Part shown: one piece after another, positions 1-9,257 of the stretch
How positions within the stretch are numbered: position 1 is the stretch's first letter
Layout of the letters: each line of letters opens with the position of its first letter
NCBI RefSeq assembly: GCF_003641185.1
Contig: NZ_CP032757.1
Location: 3,348,001-3,412,000, forward strand
Length of the DNA stretch: 64,000 nucleotides
DNA from: Lactiplantibacillus pentosus
GTDB lineage: Bacteria > Bacillota > Bacilli > Lactobacillales > Lactobacillaceae
Direction: 5' to 3'
Program-made: the position numbers and the translations under genes
Notes under the pieces: model-generated
What the model was told of the DNA's origin: nothing
What the model saw: the letters and a program-made list of their open reading frames with translations, nothing else
The model's database searches: none

Positions 1-142
1 GCGAGTTAGTTCGTTTAAAAGCTGACACAAATGAGACACATTGATATAAGAATATTTGGCCTACGAGCGGCGTTAGTTTGGGAAACTTCCGATTTAGCAA
101 TTCATCCGGAAGATATTCGCTGAACTTAGCCAATTTATAATT
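1..142. other. Window edge, possible gene end; unresolved
   Basis: A short open frame on the plus strand begins at an ATG at 31 and stops at 121-123. An overlapping minus-strand frame is also open to the window edge. Neither has a clear ribosome binding site or a recognisable motif, so I cannot say which, if either, is coding. It may be the 3' end of a gene outside the window. Confidence 0.2.
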
Positions 143-198
143 AAAAAGCCTGATTTCAAAATTCACCGCGTCATCACGGCATTTTGAAACCAGGCTTT
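143..198. terminator. Bidirectional intrinsic terminator
   Basis: Long hairpin with arms AAAGCCTGaTTTCAAAAT and ATTTTGAAAcCAGGCTTT around an 18-nt loop, with an A-run on the left and a T-rich stretch on the right. It can end minus-strand transcripts of the hydrolase operon and anything arriving from the left. Confidence 0.75.
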
Positions 199-368
199 AT
201 TTATCTTTTGTACCAATAATCGCCGTCAAATCAGACCGGTCTCCGACTTAACGCTGTGGAACCAACACCTAACCGAACGGCGCACCAGCTCGTCTAGAGT
301 CAATACGTTTCTTAGGTTCGACGCCACTCAGGTTCAACGATACTAACGGCCAGGTGCCTTACAAACGA

Positions 369-1307
369 TTACTTCAAGTACGTCGCCATAAACTGACTGA
401 CTTTTTGTTGATACAGCTTCGGGTGCAGCGTGTACGATTCTGCGTGACCCGCACCTGGAACGACCCATAATTGCTTATTTTTGACGGTCGTCGCACGATA
501 GTTCTGGTAGACCATCTTGGTTGGCACAAAGGTATCCTTGGCCCCGTGAATGAAGAAAATCGGCAGCTTGTTCTTTTTCAATTGGTTGACCGAACTGGCC
601 TTCATGAAGTTAAAATGTGCCTTGGCTTCAGCGACCCAGCTAGCCGTGTATAACAATGGGAATTTCGGCAAATGGTAGAGTTGTTTGAGTTCATAGCCCA
701 GCTCATCGCCAACACTAGTATACCCACAGTCTTCAATGATGGCCTTCACTTGGGACGGCAGCTGCTCGCCACTCATCATCATGACCGTGGCGCCACCCAT
801 CGATACTCCAAATAATCCGATGCGGCTGTTCGTTCCAACACGGCGAATCACTTGTTTGGTCCATTTGACATAATCTAAGCGGTCCGGCCAGCCGAAACCA
901 TAGTAATCGCCCTGACTCTTCCCGTTACCCCGATCATCAGGGGCGAGCACGTTGTAGCCTTGGCGATGCCATAGCCGAATATAGCTCGCCATCTGTTCCT
1001 TATTGCCCATGTAGCCGTGTGCGACCACGATGGTTTTGTTCGTTTTATGCGCAGCGGGAACGTAATCAGCGACCAGCTTCAAATTATCAGTCGCGGACGT
1101 CTCGTGCCAGGTCTGCTTGTTGACCCGTTTGAGCCACGCCTGATTCTGCTTCAAGGTATGCTTGCTCTTGCTTGAGCTGTGTGTCAAAACTTTGGGCGTG
1201 GGTTCAAAGGCAAAGTGGTATAAATAGAAACTCCCCCCTGCAATCCCAATCACTACCACGGTCAAAAACGCGACGAGTGCCAGCGTCCATTTTTTGCGCG
1301 TTGTCAT
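369..1307 (-). CDS. Membrane-anchored alpha/beta hydrolase
   Basis: Serine hydrolase of the alpha/beta-hydrolase fold, probably an esterase or peptidase-like enzyme outside the membrane; the substrate is unknown. An N-terminal hydrophobic segment (about residues 8-28) acts as a signal anchor. The nucleophile motif GVSMGG, the acid in HGAKD and the histidine in GAGHAES form the triad, and VVAHGYMGN supplies the oxyanion region. I place the start at the ATG at 1307 because GAGAGGAAG lies just upstream; a start at 1328 is possible but has no such site. The 312-aa length fits the family. It lies 33 bp after the DUF1836 gene on the same strand and is probably co-transcribed with it. Confidence 0.85.
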   Translation of the reverse strand: MTTRKKWTLALVAFLTVVVIGIAGGSFYLYHFAFEPTPKVLTHSSSKSKHTLKQNQAWLKRVNKQTWHETSATDNLKLVADYVPAAHKTNKTIVVAHGYMGNKEQMASYIRLWHRQGYNVLAPDDRGNGKSQGDYYGFGWPDRLDYVKWTKQVIRRVGTNSRIGLFGVSMGGATVMMMSGEQLPSQVKAIIEDCGYTSVGDELGYELKQLYHLPKFPLLYTASWVAEAKAHFNFMKASSVNQLKKNKLPIFFIHGAKDTFVPTKMVYQNYRATTVKNKQLWVVPGAGHAESYTLHPKLYQQKVSQFMATYLK

Positions 1308-1340
1308 TCTCAATTCTTCCTCTCTCATGCCATTGTTCTC

Positions 1341-1808
1341 TTATGCTTGTGCTAAATCTGTTAATACTTGATTCGTTAATAAATGTGCCGCAACCGTCTG
1401 CGCTGCCAGTTGAATCGCGTGTGTCAGTGGGTCATTCGTCGCGATTGTCAGCGGTTGTTCCCGCAAGGCCTGTTCAAATGCTTGCCGGAATTGTTCATAA
1501 CGCGGTTCAATTTGTCTAGAGTCACGTATTTGCAAGATTGCCTGACTGATAGCCGGTAATGAAAAGTCCAGCTTCAAAATCGAAACGACGAGCACTGCCA
1601 CCACGTGATTGCGGGTGTAACGGCGTCCCGTTGGCCGACTAAAAAAGTGTTGTTTCACATAACTATTGACCATCGTCTTCGTCACCGTCGACCCAAGTGG
1701 CGCTAGTGCGTCATTGACGAGTTCTAACAGCTGTTCCATATACACCGGAACGTCTGGCAGTTCATCCCATGCCATCAGATGATACGTTGCTAATGCTGGT
1801 GTTGCCAT
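1341..1808 (-). CDS. DUF1836 family protein
   Basis: A 155-aa soluble protein. The central segment (MVNSYVK, then RRYTRNHVVAVLVVSILK at about residues 46-78) is the conserved core of DUF1836, a Firmicutes family of unknown function whose N-terminal part resembles a helix-turn-helix of the MerR kind. The start is supported by CAGGGAGG upstream. It heads a two-gene unit with the membrane hydrolase. A regulatory role is inference from the fold only. Confidence 0.75.
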   Translation of the reverse strand: MATPALATYHLMAWDELPDVPVYMEQLLELVNDALAPLGSTVTKTMVNSYVKQHFFSRPTGRRYTRNHVVAVLVVSILKLDFSLPAISQAILQIRDSRQIEPRYEQFRQAFEQALREQPLTIATNDPLTHAIQLAAQTVAAHLLTNQVLTDLAQA

Positions 1809-2146
1809 TCAATATTCCTCCCTGTAACCTATTTTAATTTAGTCTATTTTAGAATTAGATTCAAGTAAACATCATCAATACATTATGTTATGTAGAATTA
1901 TAATCTACTTAATATTAATATTTTATCTGACCGATGTCCATTTATTGATGACGCCGTATTGAACAAGTTATTAAGTTCAAGGGCAGCCAGCTGACGACCA
2001 CCAGCTAAGCGGTGTATCCAACTAATTTTTATACCGGTTAGAACCAGCACCGACGACGACATTTGCCAAACAGGGGCTTGAAACCCGACCCGTTTTTCGG
2101 CTAAAATAGGCCTATCATTATTTCATTGTCCAGAAAGGAAATCATT
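1809..2146. other. Intergenic, divergent promoters
   Basis: No gene seen. It separates the divergent DUF1836 and deoxyribosyltransferase genes and is AT-rich at its left end. A stretch near 1970-2060 (GTTCAAGGGCAGCCAGCTGA) resembles a piece of the palindromic repeat element at 20.88 kb and may be a worn remnant. Confidence 0.4.
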
Positions 2147-2620
2147 ATGAATAACGTTTACCTAGCTGCACCGTTTTTTGACGACGCCCAAAAGGAACGC
2201 ATCCAACAGGTCAAGGCAGCCTTACTTGCCAACCCGACCATCAATCCAGATGGCATCTTCATTCCCGAAGAACACCAATTTGAGGAAGAACCTTTTGGTA
2301 GCCGCGCTTGGCAACAATACGTCTACGCTTCGGACATGCGCCAAGTTCACCGTGCAGATGTGGTCGTCGCCTTACTTGATTATGATATGACTAGTGACAC
2401 GAACGAACCGGACTCTGGCACAATGTTTGAAATCGGCGCAGCGGTCGCTGACAAAGTACCCGTGCTGGTCGTCCAATTTGATGCCAAAAAAGAACTTAAC
2501 CTAATGATTGCCCAGGGCTTGACCGCTTACTTTGACGCTAGCAAGGATGGCTTAAAAGAACTCGCTGCTTATAATTGCGATGATTTACGCTCCAAGCCAG
2601 CACAACGGCCTGTCTTTTAG
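2147..2620 (+). CDS. ndt: Nucleoside 2-deoxyribosyltransferase
   Basis: Transfers 2-deoxyribose between nucleobases in nucleoside salvage, in the cytoplasm. The 157-aa protein has the family layout: N-terminal VYLAAPFF strand, then near residue 90 the active-site block PDSGTMFEIGAA, where the Glu of FEIG is the nucleophile and the Asp of DSG the acid partner. The ATG at 2147 follows AAAGGAA at good spacing; an upstream in-frame start at 2126 lacks one. It is monocistronic, followed by a strong terminator. Whether it is purine-specific (type I) or accepts all bases (type II) cannot be read from the sequence. Confidence 0.88.
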   Translation: MNNVYLAAPFFDDAQKERIQQVKAALLANPTINPDGIFIPEEHQFEEEPFGSRAWQQYVYASDMRQVHRADVVVALLDYDMTSDTNEPDSGTMFEIGAAVADKVPVLVVQFDAKKELNLMIAQGLTAYFDASKDGLKELAAYNCDDLRSKPAQRPVF

Positions 2621-2662
2621 TCTTAATTAGTTGTACTTGATTCGCGCATCTAGCGCACTCAA

Positions 2663-2707
2663 AAAAGACATCCGTTCGAGCATTACTAGCTTGAACGGAT
2701 GTCTTTT
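2663..2707. terminator. Bidirectional terminator after ndt
   Basis: Hairpin AAAGACATCCGTTC(G)AG / CTTGAACGGATGTCTTT with an A-run before and a T-run after. Confidence 0.85.
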
Positions 2708-2728
2708 TCCATACCTAAATGCTGCCCC

Positions 2729-2770
2729 AAAATGGCCGCCATTCCCCCAACTGGAATGACGGCCATTTCA
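2729..2770. repeat. Inverted repeat, possible pacL terminator
   Basis: ATGGCCGCCATTCC and GGAATGACGGCCAT pair with one mismatch around a 7-nt loop. On the minus strand the stem is followed by TTTT, so it may end the pacL transcript; the T-run is short. Confidence 0.5.
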
Positions 2771-2871
2771 CGTTAATGCAATCTGTCAGGACTTGTCAGC
2801 TAAACGGGCTATCAAGCGACCCAACCTAATGTTTCGAATATTTCTTTATTAGTTTACTCGTCTAACTCCGC

Positions 2872-5484
2872 CTATTCCGCCGGGTCAGCGACGAGTCGGT
2901 CCCGTTGCCGGGCTTGCCAGCGCTTGTTCAGCTCCAGAACAGCGGTTGGGATAAGGGTTGCGACGAGGACGATCAACCACGCGCTAGCTGGTAAGGTGAC
3001 TAAGCTGAAGAAGTTGCGGAACGGTGGCACGATTGCGATGGCTAGAACAACTAGAATCCCAATCAGTAAGCCGCGATTAAGCATTGGATTGCGGGTAAAC
3101 GTGTCCCGGCTCAGTGGTCGGCGATCCTTGATGGCATAAATATCAATCATTGACCCGAGCGCTAACACTAGGAAGACCATCGTCATCCCGATGGACGCTT
3201 GGTCATTCGCCAGTCCAAAACGGCCAAGCGCATAAATGCCAAGTGTCAAGACGGTAAAGGTCTCTGCTCGAACGAATAACCGTTGTCCTAAGCCACGTGC
3301 TAGAATACTTTCGTCATTAGCCACTGGCGGTTGTTGCATCGCCTGTGGTTCGCCCGGCTCTTGACTGATGAAGAAGCCTGGAATCCCATCCGCTAAAACG
3401 TTGATAATCAGTAGTTGTTCGGCCAATAGTGGTGCGCCCCAACCGAACAGCACGGCACCGACCATCAAGAAGATTTGTGCAAAGTTGACACCAACCAAGA
3501 ACTCAACGGCTTTAATAATGTTCTGGTACACCGTTCGGCCTTCCTTGACCGCCGCAATAATCGTCGCGAAGTTGTCATCCGTTAAGACCATGTCGGCGGC
3601 TTCCTTAGACACTTCCGTCCCGGTAATTCCCATGGCGATCCCCACGTCCGCTGCCTTCAAAGCGGGTGCGTCGTTCACGCCATCACCGGTCATCGCGACG
3701 GTTTTATTCAACCGTTGCCAAGCCTGCACGATGCGGATCTTATCACTCGGCGAGACCCGCGCGTACACGGCAATTTGGTCGATTTGTGCTTGTAATTCAT
3801 CATCACTTAACGCGCGTAATTCCTCACCACTCAGCGCTTTGAGGCCGGGCGTTAAAATGCCAATCTCCGTCGCAATGGCCTTCGCCGTCATCAAGTGGTC
3901 TCCAGTAATCATGACTGGGAAGATTCCGGCATCTTTAGCGGCTTGAATGGCTGGAATCACTTCTGGACGAGGTGGGTCGATCAGTCCAATCAGCCCCGCC
4001 AGTTGCAAGTTCGTAGTTAATTCATCCCAGTCGGTCGTCGTCACTTCAGCGGGAATGACGCGGTACCCAACGGCTAGGACACGTAAGGCGGCTTGTCCAA
4101 ACGTATCGTGGGCGGTTTGCCCCGCTGCCAGAGCCGCTTGGTCGTCCGCAAACGGCAGCCGGTCCCACGCCCCTTTGACGATCACGAGGCGCTGTCCATC
4201 GTCTAATTGATGCACGGTCGTCATCATCTTCTTGGTCGAATCAAACGGGTCTTCTGCCAAGCGAGGCATCGTCGTTTCTAGCTCCGGCCGTTCTAAATCA
4301 TGTTGGGCCAACCAGCGGACAACTGCTAATTCAGTGGCATCCCCAATCGCTTGTTCTTCGCCATCGACCATGTTGATTTCTGCGTTAGTTGCTAATCCTA
4401 AATAGCGCATCAGCTTCTGGCCCGCTGACGTTAGGGGTTCTTCAGTTGTCTGGATACCAGAATTTGGTGTCCAATACTTAGTGATCGTCATTCGATTCTG
4501 CGTCAATGTCCCGGTCTTGTCCGACGCAATCACGTCGACGCTCCCAATCGTTTCAACGGCACTCACGCGGCGCATGATAGCATTGCGTTCCGCCATCCGT
4601 CGTACCCCGTGCGAGAGGCTGATCGTGACAATGATTGGTAAGGTTTCGGGCACCGCCGCGACCGCTAGTGAGACCCCAATCATGAGACTGTCCGCTAGAC
4701 CTTGGTTCTGGACCCAGACGCTCAGGGCAAAAATGGTAATCCCACCTAAGACTGCAAATGTCGTGAGCCAACTCGAAAGGCGGTTCAGCCGGCCTTGTAA
4801 CGGCGTCGCCCGTTGCTTCGTCTTATTTAACAGGCCAGCGATTTGGCCCAGTTCGGTCGCCATCCCAGTCGTTAACACTTGAATCGTGGCCGTTCCAGCC
4901 GTCACCGCTGTTCCAGCAAAGACTTGACTGTCGTCCGTCAGTTCGGCGCCGTCTTGATAGGCGCTTTTTTCAACTGCTTCACTCTCACCGGTCAGTACGG
5001 CCTCATCAACCGCGAGATTAGTCGCCGTTAGCACGACCGCATCCGCGGGGACTTGGTCACCAGCTTTTAAAATCACTAGGTCGCCCGGAACAATTTCCGG
5101 TGCCGGGATCGTCTGCGTATCGCCATTGCGGCGCACCGTTGCAGTCGGCAGACTCATCGACTTCAACGCGGCCAGTGATTTTTCAGCTGAGGCTTCCTGG
5201 TATAACCCAATACAGACGTTGATCACTAAAATCGCGCCAATCACGATTGTCTTCGTCCAGCCCCCGTTCTGGGCTAACGCTAAGTAGGTCGCTAGGCCAA
5301 CCGCAAATAAGAGCACGAGCGACGAGACGTCACTCATATGTTGCCAAATTTTCCGCCACAGCGGTACGGGACGCGCAGCAACTAATTCGTTTTTACCGAA
5401 TTTAGTCGTCTGGGCCGTCACTACTGTGGTCGTTAAACCGGACTCGGGGGTAGGCTTAAATGGTGCATTCTGATAATTTTGCAT
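2872..5484 (-). CDS. pacL: P2-type cation-transporting ATPase, PacL-like
   Basis: Membrane pump that couples ATP hydrolysis to cation transport, of the P-type class II (Ca2+ or Na+/K+-like) group. It has an N-terminal cation-ATPase domain, the actuator motif LTGESE, the membrane-4 motif AVPETLP, the phosphorylation site DKTGTLT near residue 320, the hinge TGDGVNDAPALK, and a C-terminal cation-ATPase membrane domain. At 870 aa it is full length. The ATG at 5484 follows ACGGAGGA and is preferred over an upstream in-frame ATG at 5547. Membrane segment 4 has PET where SERCA-type pumps have PEG, so ion specificity is uncertain. Single-gene unit. Confidence 0.88.
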   Translation of the reverse strand: MQNYQNAPFKPTPESGLTTTVVTAQTTKFGKNELVAARPVPLWRKIWQHMSDVSSLVLLFAVGLATYLALAQNGGWTKTIVIGAILVINVCIGLYQEASAEKSLAALKSMSLPTATVRRNGDTQTIPAPEIVPGDLVILKAGDQVPADAVVLTATNLAVDEAVLTGESEAVEKSAYQDGAELTDDSQVFAGTAVTAGTATIQVLTTGMATELGQIAGLLNKTKQRATPLQGRLNRLSSWLTTFAVLGGITIFALSVWVQNQGLADSLMIGVSLAVAAVPETLPIIVTISLSHGVRRMAERNAIMRRVSAVETIGSVDVIASDKTGTLTQNRMTITKYWTPNSGIQTTEEPLTSAGQKLMRYLGLATNAEINMVDGEEQAIGDATELAVVRWLAQHDLERPELETTMPRLAEDPFDSTKKMMTTVHQLDDGQRLVIVKGAWDRLPFADDQAALAAGQTAHDTFGQAALRVLAVGYRVIPAEVTTTDWDELTTNLQLAGLIGLIDPPRPEVIPAIQAAKDAGIFPVMITGDHLMTAKAIATEIGILTPGLKALSGEELRALSDDELQAQIDQIAVYARVSPSDKIRIVQAWQRLNKTVAMTGDGVNDAPALKAADVGIAMGITGTEVSKEAADMVLTDDNFATIIAAVKEGRTVYQNIIKAVEFLVGVNFAQIFLMVGAVLFGWGAPLLAEQLLIINVLADGIPGFFISQEPGEPQAMQQPPVANDESILARGLGQRLFVRAETFTVLTLGIYALGRFGLANDQASIGMTMVFLVLALGSMIDIYAIKDRRPLSRDTFTRNPMLNRGLLIGILVVLAIAIVPPFRNFFSLVTLPASAWLIVLVATLIPTAVLELNKRWQARQRDRLVADPAE

Positions 5485-5822
5485 CGTCTTGTCCTCCGTA
5501 ATTCGATTATCGTTAACATTCGTCAACTTTAATGATAGCGGAAACATTTTGTCGTTTTACGCCCAAATTATGAAGAAGGTTTGAAGATTGGAACATGTGT
5601 GAACGAGCAGTCGGTTGGGTCCCACTAATTTCTCATCATTTACCCGTTGCTTACGTCCCCAACGGTTGTATCCATTAGCGCTACGACGTACTAAATCGTC
5701 ACCGGCTTCAACATTAACGACCGGCAATCATCAAAAAAGATGATGATTTATGTTCAAAATCAAGTTACCTGCCATGAATATTGTTATAATAGAACACAAA
5801 TATTCCTTGGAGGCACGCTGTA
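5485..5822. promoter_or_regulatory. Divergent intergenic region with extended -10 promoter
   Basis: TGTTATAAT at 5782-5790 is an extended -10 element 32 bp before the nucleotidase start; no good -35 is visible. The rest shows no gene. Confidence 0.5.
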
Positions 5823-7373
5823 ATGAAAATCAAATTAATCTCAACAAGTGATGTGCATGGCTACCTAGCGCCGACAGACTACAGCAGTCGCGATAACGTC
5901 GCACCATTTAGCCTCAGCCGTGTCGCCACCGTTATTCAAGACTTGACCCGCGAAGACTCAAACGAGGTGTGGCCGATCGTTATCGATAACGGCGATTATG
6001 TGCAGGGCTCCCCGTTGACCTATTTCATTGCACGCCACCACCAGGAAGCGGCGCCGCTCTATTCCCGGCTGGCCAACTGCAACCACGTGCAAGCCGGTAT
6101 TTTTGGCAATCATGAATTCAATTACGGGCTCGACTACCTCGACCTGTGTGAATCTAGCCGGCAATATCCGATGCTGGCGGCCAATATTCGCGATGACCAC
6201 CACCGCACGCTTTTTTCCAAACCCTATACGATCCTCGAACGGGCCGGTGTCAAAGTAGCGATTCTTGGTTTAACGACTCAATTCGTCGCCCATTGGGAAC
6301 AGCCGCACCACATCGCGGGGCTGCATTTCGATGACGTGGTCGCCACGGCCAAACGGTGGGTGCCCAAACTACGGCAACTGGCCGATGTCGTCGTGGTCGC
6401 TTATCATGGTGGACTCGAACGTGACCCACTGACAGACCACCCGACTGAACGAATGAATGGTGAAAATCGCGGCTCGGCCTTGTTAGCGGAAGTACCCGGC
6501 ATCGATGCGCTCATCACGGGTCACCAACACCGCCAATTAGCTGTTAAAGTGCACGGGGTTCCCGTCACTCAGCCTGGTATGAAGGGCGTGGCGGTCGGCA
6601 TGATTACCCTGGACTTGACGTCCGAACATCAAGTTGCGACCAGTCACCCCGAAGTGATTCCAGTTGCCGCGGCAGCACCCAATCCTCAAGCGATGGCGCT
6701 GATCGACCCCATCAATACCCAAATGGAAGATTGGCTCGACACGCCCTTGGGTCAAATCAACGGCGATATGTTAGTTCACGACCACTTAGACGCCCGTTTG
6801 CATAACCATCCGTACATCGACTTTATCAATCGCGTCGAAATGGCCGCAACTGGGACGGATATTGCTGCCACGGCCCTGTTTAACGACGACGTCCCGGGCC
6901 TTAAGCAACATGTGACGATGCGCGAAGTGATGAACAGCTACGTTTACCCGAACAAGTTGGCGGTCGAAGCGATTACTGGTGCAGACTTACGCGCCGCTCT
7001 CGAACGCTGTGCCAGTTATTTCATTTTGGAAGCTGGCCAAGTCCGCGTTAATCCGGAGTTCATGCACCCGAAGCTGCGCCACTATGTCTACGATGTGTAC
7101 AGCGGCATCGATTACACCTTCGATTTGACTCGGCCCTTTGGTCAACGGGTCGTTCAACTCGATTATCACGGCACCCCGGTCACACACGACCAGCAATTGA
7201 CCGTAACGCTGAACCATTACCGTGCGGGCGGTGGCGGCAACTATCCCATGTATCGCGGCGATAAAATCATTCGCCGGTTACCAACCGATATGACGGTGCT
7301 GATTGCGGATTACTTTGCCCAACACCCAGTCGTAACCGCGAAACAACCGACTAACTTTCAGGTCCGCTATTAG
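5823..7373 (+). CDS. Cytoplasmic bifunctional metallophosphatase/5'-nucleotidase
   Basis: UshA/5'-nucleotidase superfamily, hydrolysing nucleotides or other phosphomonoesters with two metal ions. The metallophosphatase motifs are in order: DVHG (residue 10), DNGD (about 57), GNHEF (about 97), and TGHQH (about 233). The C-terminal nucleotidase domain starts near residue 300. There is no signal peptide and no sorting signal, so unlike UshA it should act inside the cell, as in the YhcR/YunD-like group. GGAGGC precedes the ATG. It ends at a strong terminator. Confidence 0.85.
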   Translation: MKIKLISTSDVHGYLAPTDYSSRDNVAPFSLSRVATVIQDLTREDSNEVWPIVIDNGDYVQGSPLTYFIARHHQEAAPLYSRLANCNHVQAGIFGNHEFNYGLDYLDLCESSRQYPMLAANIRDDHHRTLFSKPYTILERAGVKVAILGLTTQFVAHWEQPHHIAGLHFDDVVATAKRWVPKLRQLADVVVVAYHGGLERDPLTDHPTERMNGENRGSALLAEVPGIDALITGHQHRQLAVKVHGVPVTQPGMKGVAVGMITLDLTSEHQVATSHPEVIPVAAAAPNPQAMALIDPINTQMEDWLDTPLGQINGDMLVHDHLDARLHNHPYIDFINRVEMAATGTDIAATALFNDDVPGLKQHVTMREVMNSYVYPNKLAVEAITGADLRAALERCASYFILEAGQVRVNPEFMHPKLRHYVYDVYSGIDYTFDLTRPFGQRVVQLDYHGTPVTHDQQLTVTLNHYRAGGGGNYPMYRGDKIIRRLPTDMTVLIADYFAQHPVVTAKQPTNFQVRY

Positions 7374-7414
7374 AGGCTGTGATCGTCGTCTCTAAACGTA
7401 AAATTTGGCAACGT

Positions 7415-7488
7415 AAAAAAATACTAAGCTTAACGGGCATATCAGTTATCCAACCGGATGCTTTTATACCGTTAAGCTTAGTATTTTT
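7415..7488. terminator. Bidirectional terminator
   Basis: Perfect long stem AAAATACTAAGCTTAACGG / CCGTTAAGCTTAGTATTTTT with a loop of about 30 nt, between converging nucleotidase and AEC transporter genes. Confidence 0.85.
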
Positions 7489-7525
7489 AGTTTGTCTATT
7501 TCAGCTCATCCACACGTTGCGGTCC

Positions 7526-8458
7526 TCAAACTAACTGCAGCGCCCACATAAACGCCCCCATTGTAATCGGGGCGATGATCGTGCTCAACATCTGTGTCGC
7601 CACGTATTCATCCGGCACGACTCGATTTTGGACCGCGAGCATCGTCGCAATCGTGGCCGTCGGAATTGCTAGGGTCACAATGACTAACTGTTGCGTCGGT
7701 AATGCAACGTGTCCGAGTACCATCAAGCCCCAGACAACTAGCGGTAAGCCGATGTTTTTCATGACCACGTTACCGACGACCGTCCGTGTCAAATGCCATG
7801 GCCGCGTCGTCAACAGTAATCCCAGGGCAAACAAGGCCACGCCACCTGCCGCTTGCCCAAGTTCTGTAAAACTAGTCAGCCACGCACTCGGCAGTCGTAA
7901 GCCTAGTAAGTTCAAGCAGAACGCGCTAATTGGCGCCCAAACGACCGGCTGACGACAGGCACTGCGTAACTTCTGCCAACTAGCTTGCCACCGCTGTTTG
8001 GCCGGTAAACCGCTCGCAAGCGTCAATAACAAGACGCTCAAGGGAACTTGTATCAAGTTCATGTACAGCCCACCCAGCGCAACTAGTAAGACGCTGATTT
8101 TGCCAAAGAGCACTAGCAATACTGAGACGCCCATGAACGGGATCGAAGGACTGGCAATCACCAGGCCGCGTAACGTCGCTACGTCTAGCGTTTGGTGCCG
8201 TAGCACTTGAAACGCAATCACCAGTGCCATGCCACCTAACATCCCCACGGCAAGCCATACCGCCACCGCGCGATTTTGTAGAATCGTCGCTCGTTTCAAT
8301 GACAAGATCCCGCCAAACAGGCTCAGGGGCAAGGCGTAATGCATGACTAGCTGAATCAAAATATCGCTGGTACTCGGTGCGAATTGATGGCGCAGGCCCG
8401 CACCCACCCCCAGTCCGACCGTCACAATAATTGGTAAAATTGCTAAAATAAGTAGCAT
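7526..8458 (-). CDS. AEC (auxin efflux carrier) family transporter
   Basis: A 310-aa integral membrane protein with about ten hydrophobic segments and the two-repeat layout of the auxin efflux carrier/malate permease family. In lactic acid bacteria relatives carry malate or other carboxylates; the substrate here is not known. The ATG at 8458 follows TGGGGGCC and begins directly with the first membrane helix; an earlier in-frame start at 8527 would add an unsupported hydrophilic tail. Single gene. Confidence 0.8.
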   Translation of the reverse strand: MLLILAILPIIVTVGLGVGAGLRHQFAPSTSDILIQLVMHYALPLSLFGGILSLKRATILQNRAVAVWLAVGMLGGMALVIAFQVLRHQTLDVATLRGLVIASPSIPFMGVSVLLVLFGKISVLLVALGGLYMNLIQVPLSVLLLTLASGLPAKQRWQASWQKLRSACRQPVVWAPISAFCLNLLGLRLPSAWLTSFTELGQAAGGVALFALGLLLTTRPWHLTRTVVGNVVMKNIGLPLVVWGLMVLGHVALPTQQLVIVTLAIPTATIATMLAVQNRVVPDEYVATQMLSTIIAPITMGAFMWALQLV

Positions 8459-8705
8459 TTCACAGGCCCCCAATTTGAAGTAGTTAACTGAGTGTAACAC
8501 AGCTGGCAGTGGCATTTGCCGCCACACCAGGCTTAAATGCCAGTCTGAACTAAACTTTCATAAGTTGTGGGCCGATCGCCGTTGTGATTATTAAGGACAG
8601 TCAAAACTCGGCTTCGGATTCCACGTAATTTGCTGGATTACGGGTGGCGGGTGAAAAATGAGTCGGTGACTCGTAATTTCTAATCAAACGAATCTGCAGC
8701 AATTC

Positions 8706-8733
8706 AAAAAGGACCTGCTTAAAAACAGGTCCA
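8706..8733 (-). terminator. Terminator of the HicB-like gene
   Basis: On the minus strand GGACCTG and CAGGTCC close a short loop and are followed by TTTTT. Confidence 0.8.
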
Positions 8734-8751
8734 ACTTAGACTACGGGCCGC

Positions 8752-9044
8752 TTACTTATCCTGTCGACGTTGATAGTCGTCAACATTAACCTCAACCAGC
8801 ATCACGGTCTGATCATCTTGCGTTTTATTGGGCAACGTCCCGGGATGGGCAAAGCTTTGCCATCTTTACGTAAATCCATGGCACTCAGTCCGATGAAGTC
8901 ACGGGCCATCAAGATTGCGTTCGCCATGCTAGTTCCTTGCGTGTACCCCCCAAAGGCCGGAATATAAACCTCGTATGGATAGTCTACATCTGTGTTATCA
9001 TGCGTGATAACCACCGGGTAACTGACCGTCAAATCTTTTGCCAT
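8752..9044 (-). pseudogene. HicB-like antitoxin-family protein, frameshifted
   Basis: The first about 69 residues match the HicB fold: a YPVVITHD strand, YEVYIPAFGGYTQG, then a helix and GKALPIP. At about 8837-8843 one base is missing and the frame runs into a stop at 8785. In the +1 frame the reading continues as TLPNKTQDDQTVMLVEVNVD and ends at a TAA at 8752, giving the expected C-terminal strand. One added base would restore 97 residues. No hicA-like toxin is next to it, so it is the solitary HicB type common in lactobacilli. The frame break may be real or a sequence error. Confidence 0.75.
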
Positions 9045-9191
9045 TATCGTTACGCCCTCGATTCCAAATTTTCAAAAAACACCATCAGGCAATCTCTCTG
9101 TACATCCTTTTGAAGCCTGCGGACAGTCCAATTGTATTCGCGTTCACCACCGATAGCGACTGATTGCGCACGCCTAAATGGGTTCCCATCA

Positions 9192-9245
9192 AAAAAGTGC
9201 CGCACCATCATCAGACATCCCGTCTAACAATGGTGCGACACTTTC
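9192..9245 (-). terminator. Terminator of the aldo/keto reductase gene
   Basis: On the minus strand AGTGTCGCACCAT and ATGGTGCGGCACT pair around a 22-nt loop, followed by TTTTTT. Confidence 0.8.
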
Positions 9246-9257
9246 AATAAATTCTAA

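Noticed and set aside
2178..2390. Second frame inside the deoxyribosyltransferase gene
   Set aside because: No ribosome site, no motif, fully contained in a well-supported gene.
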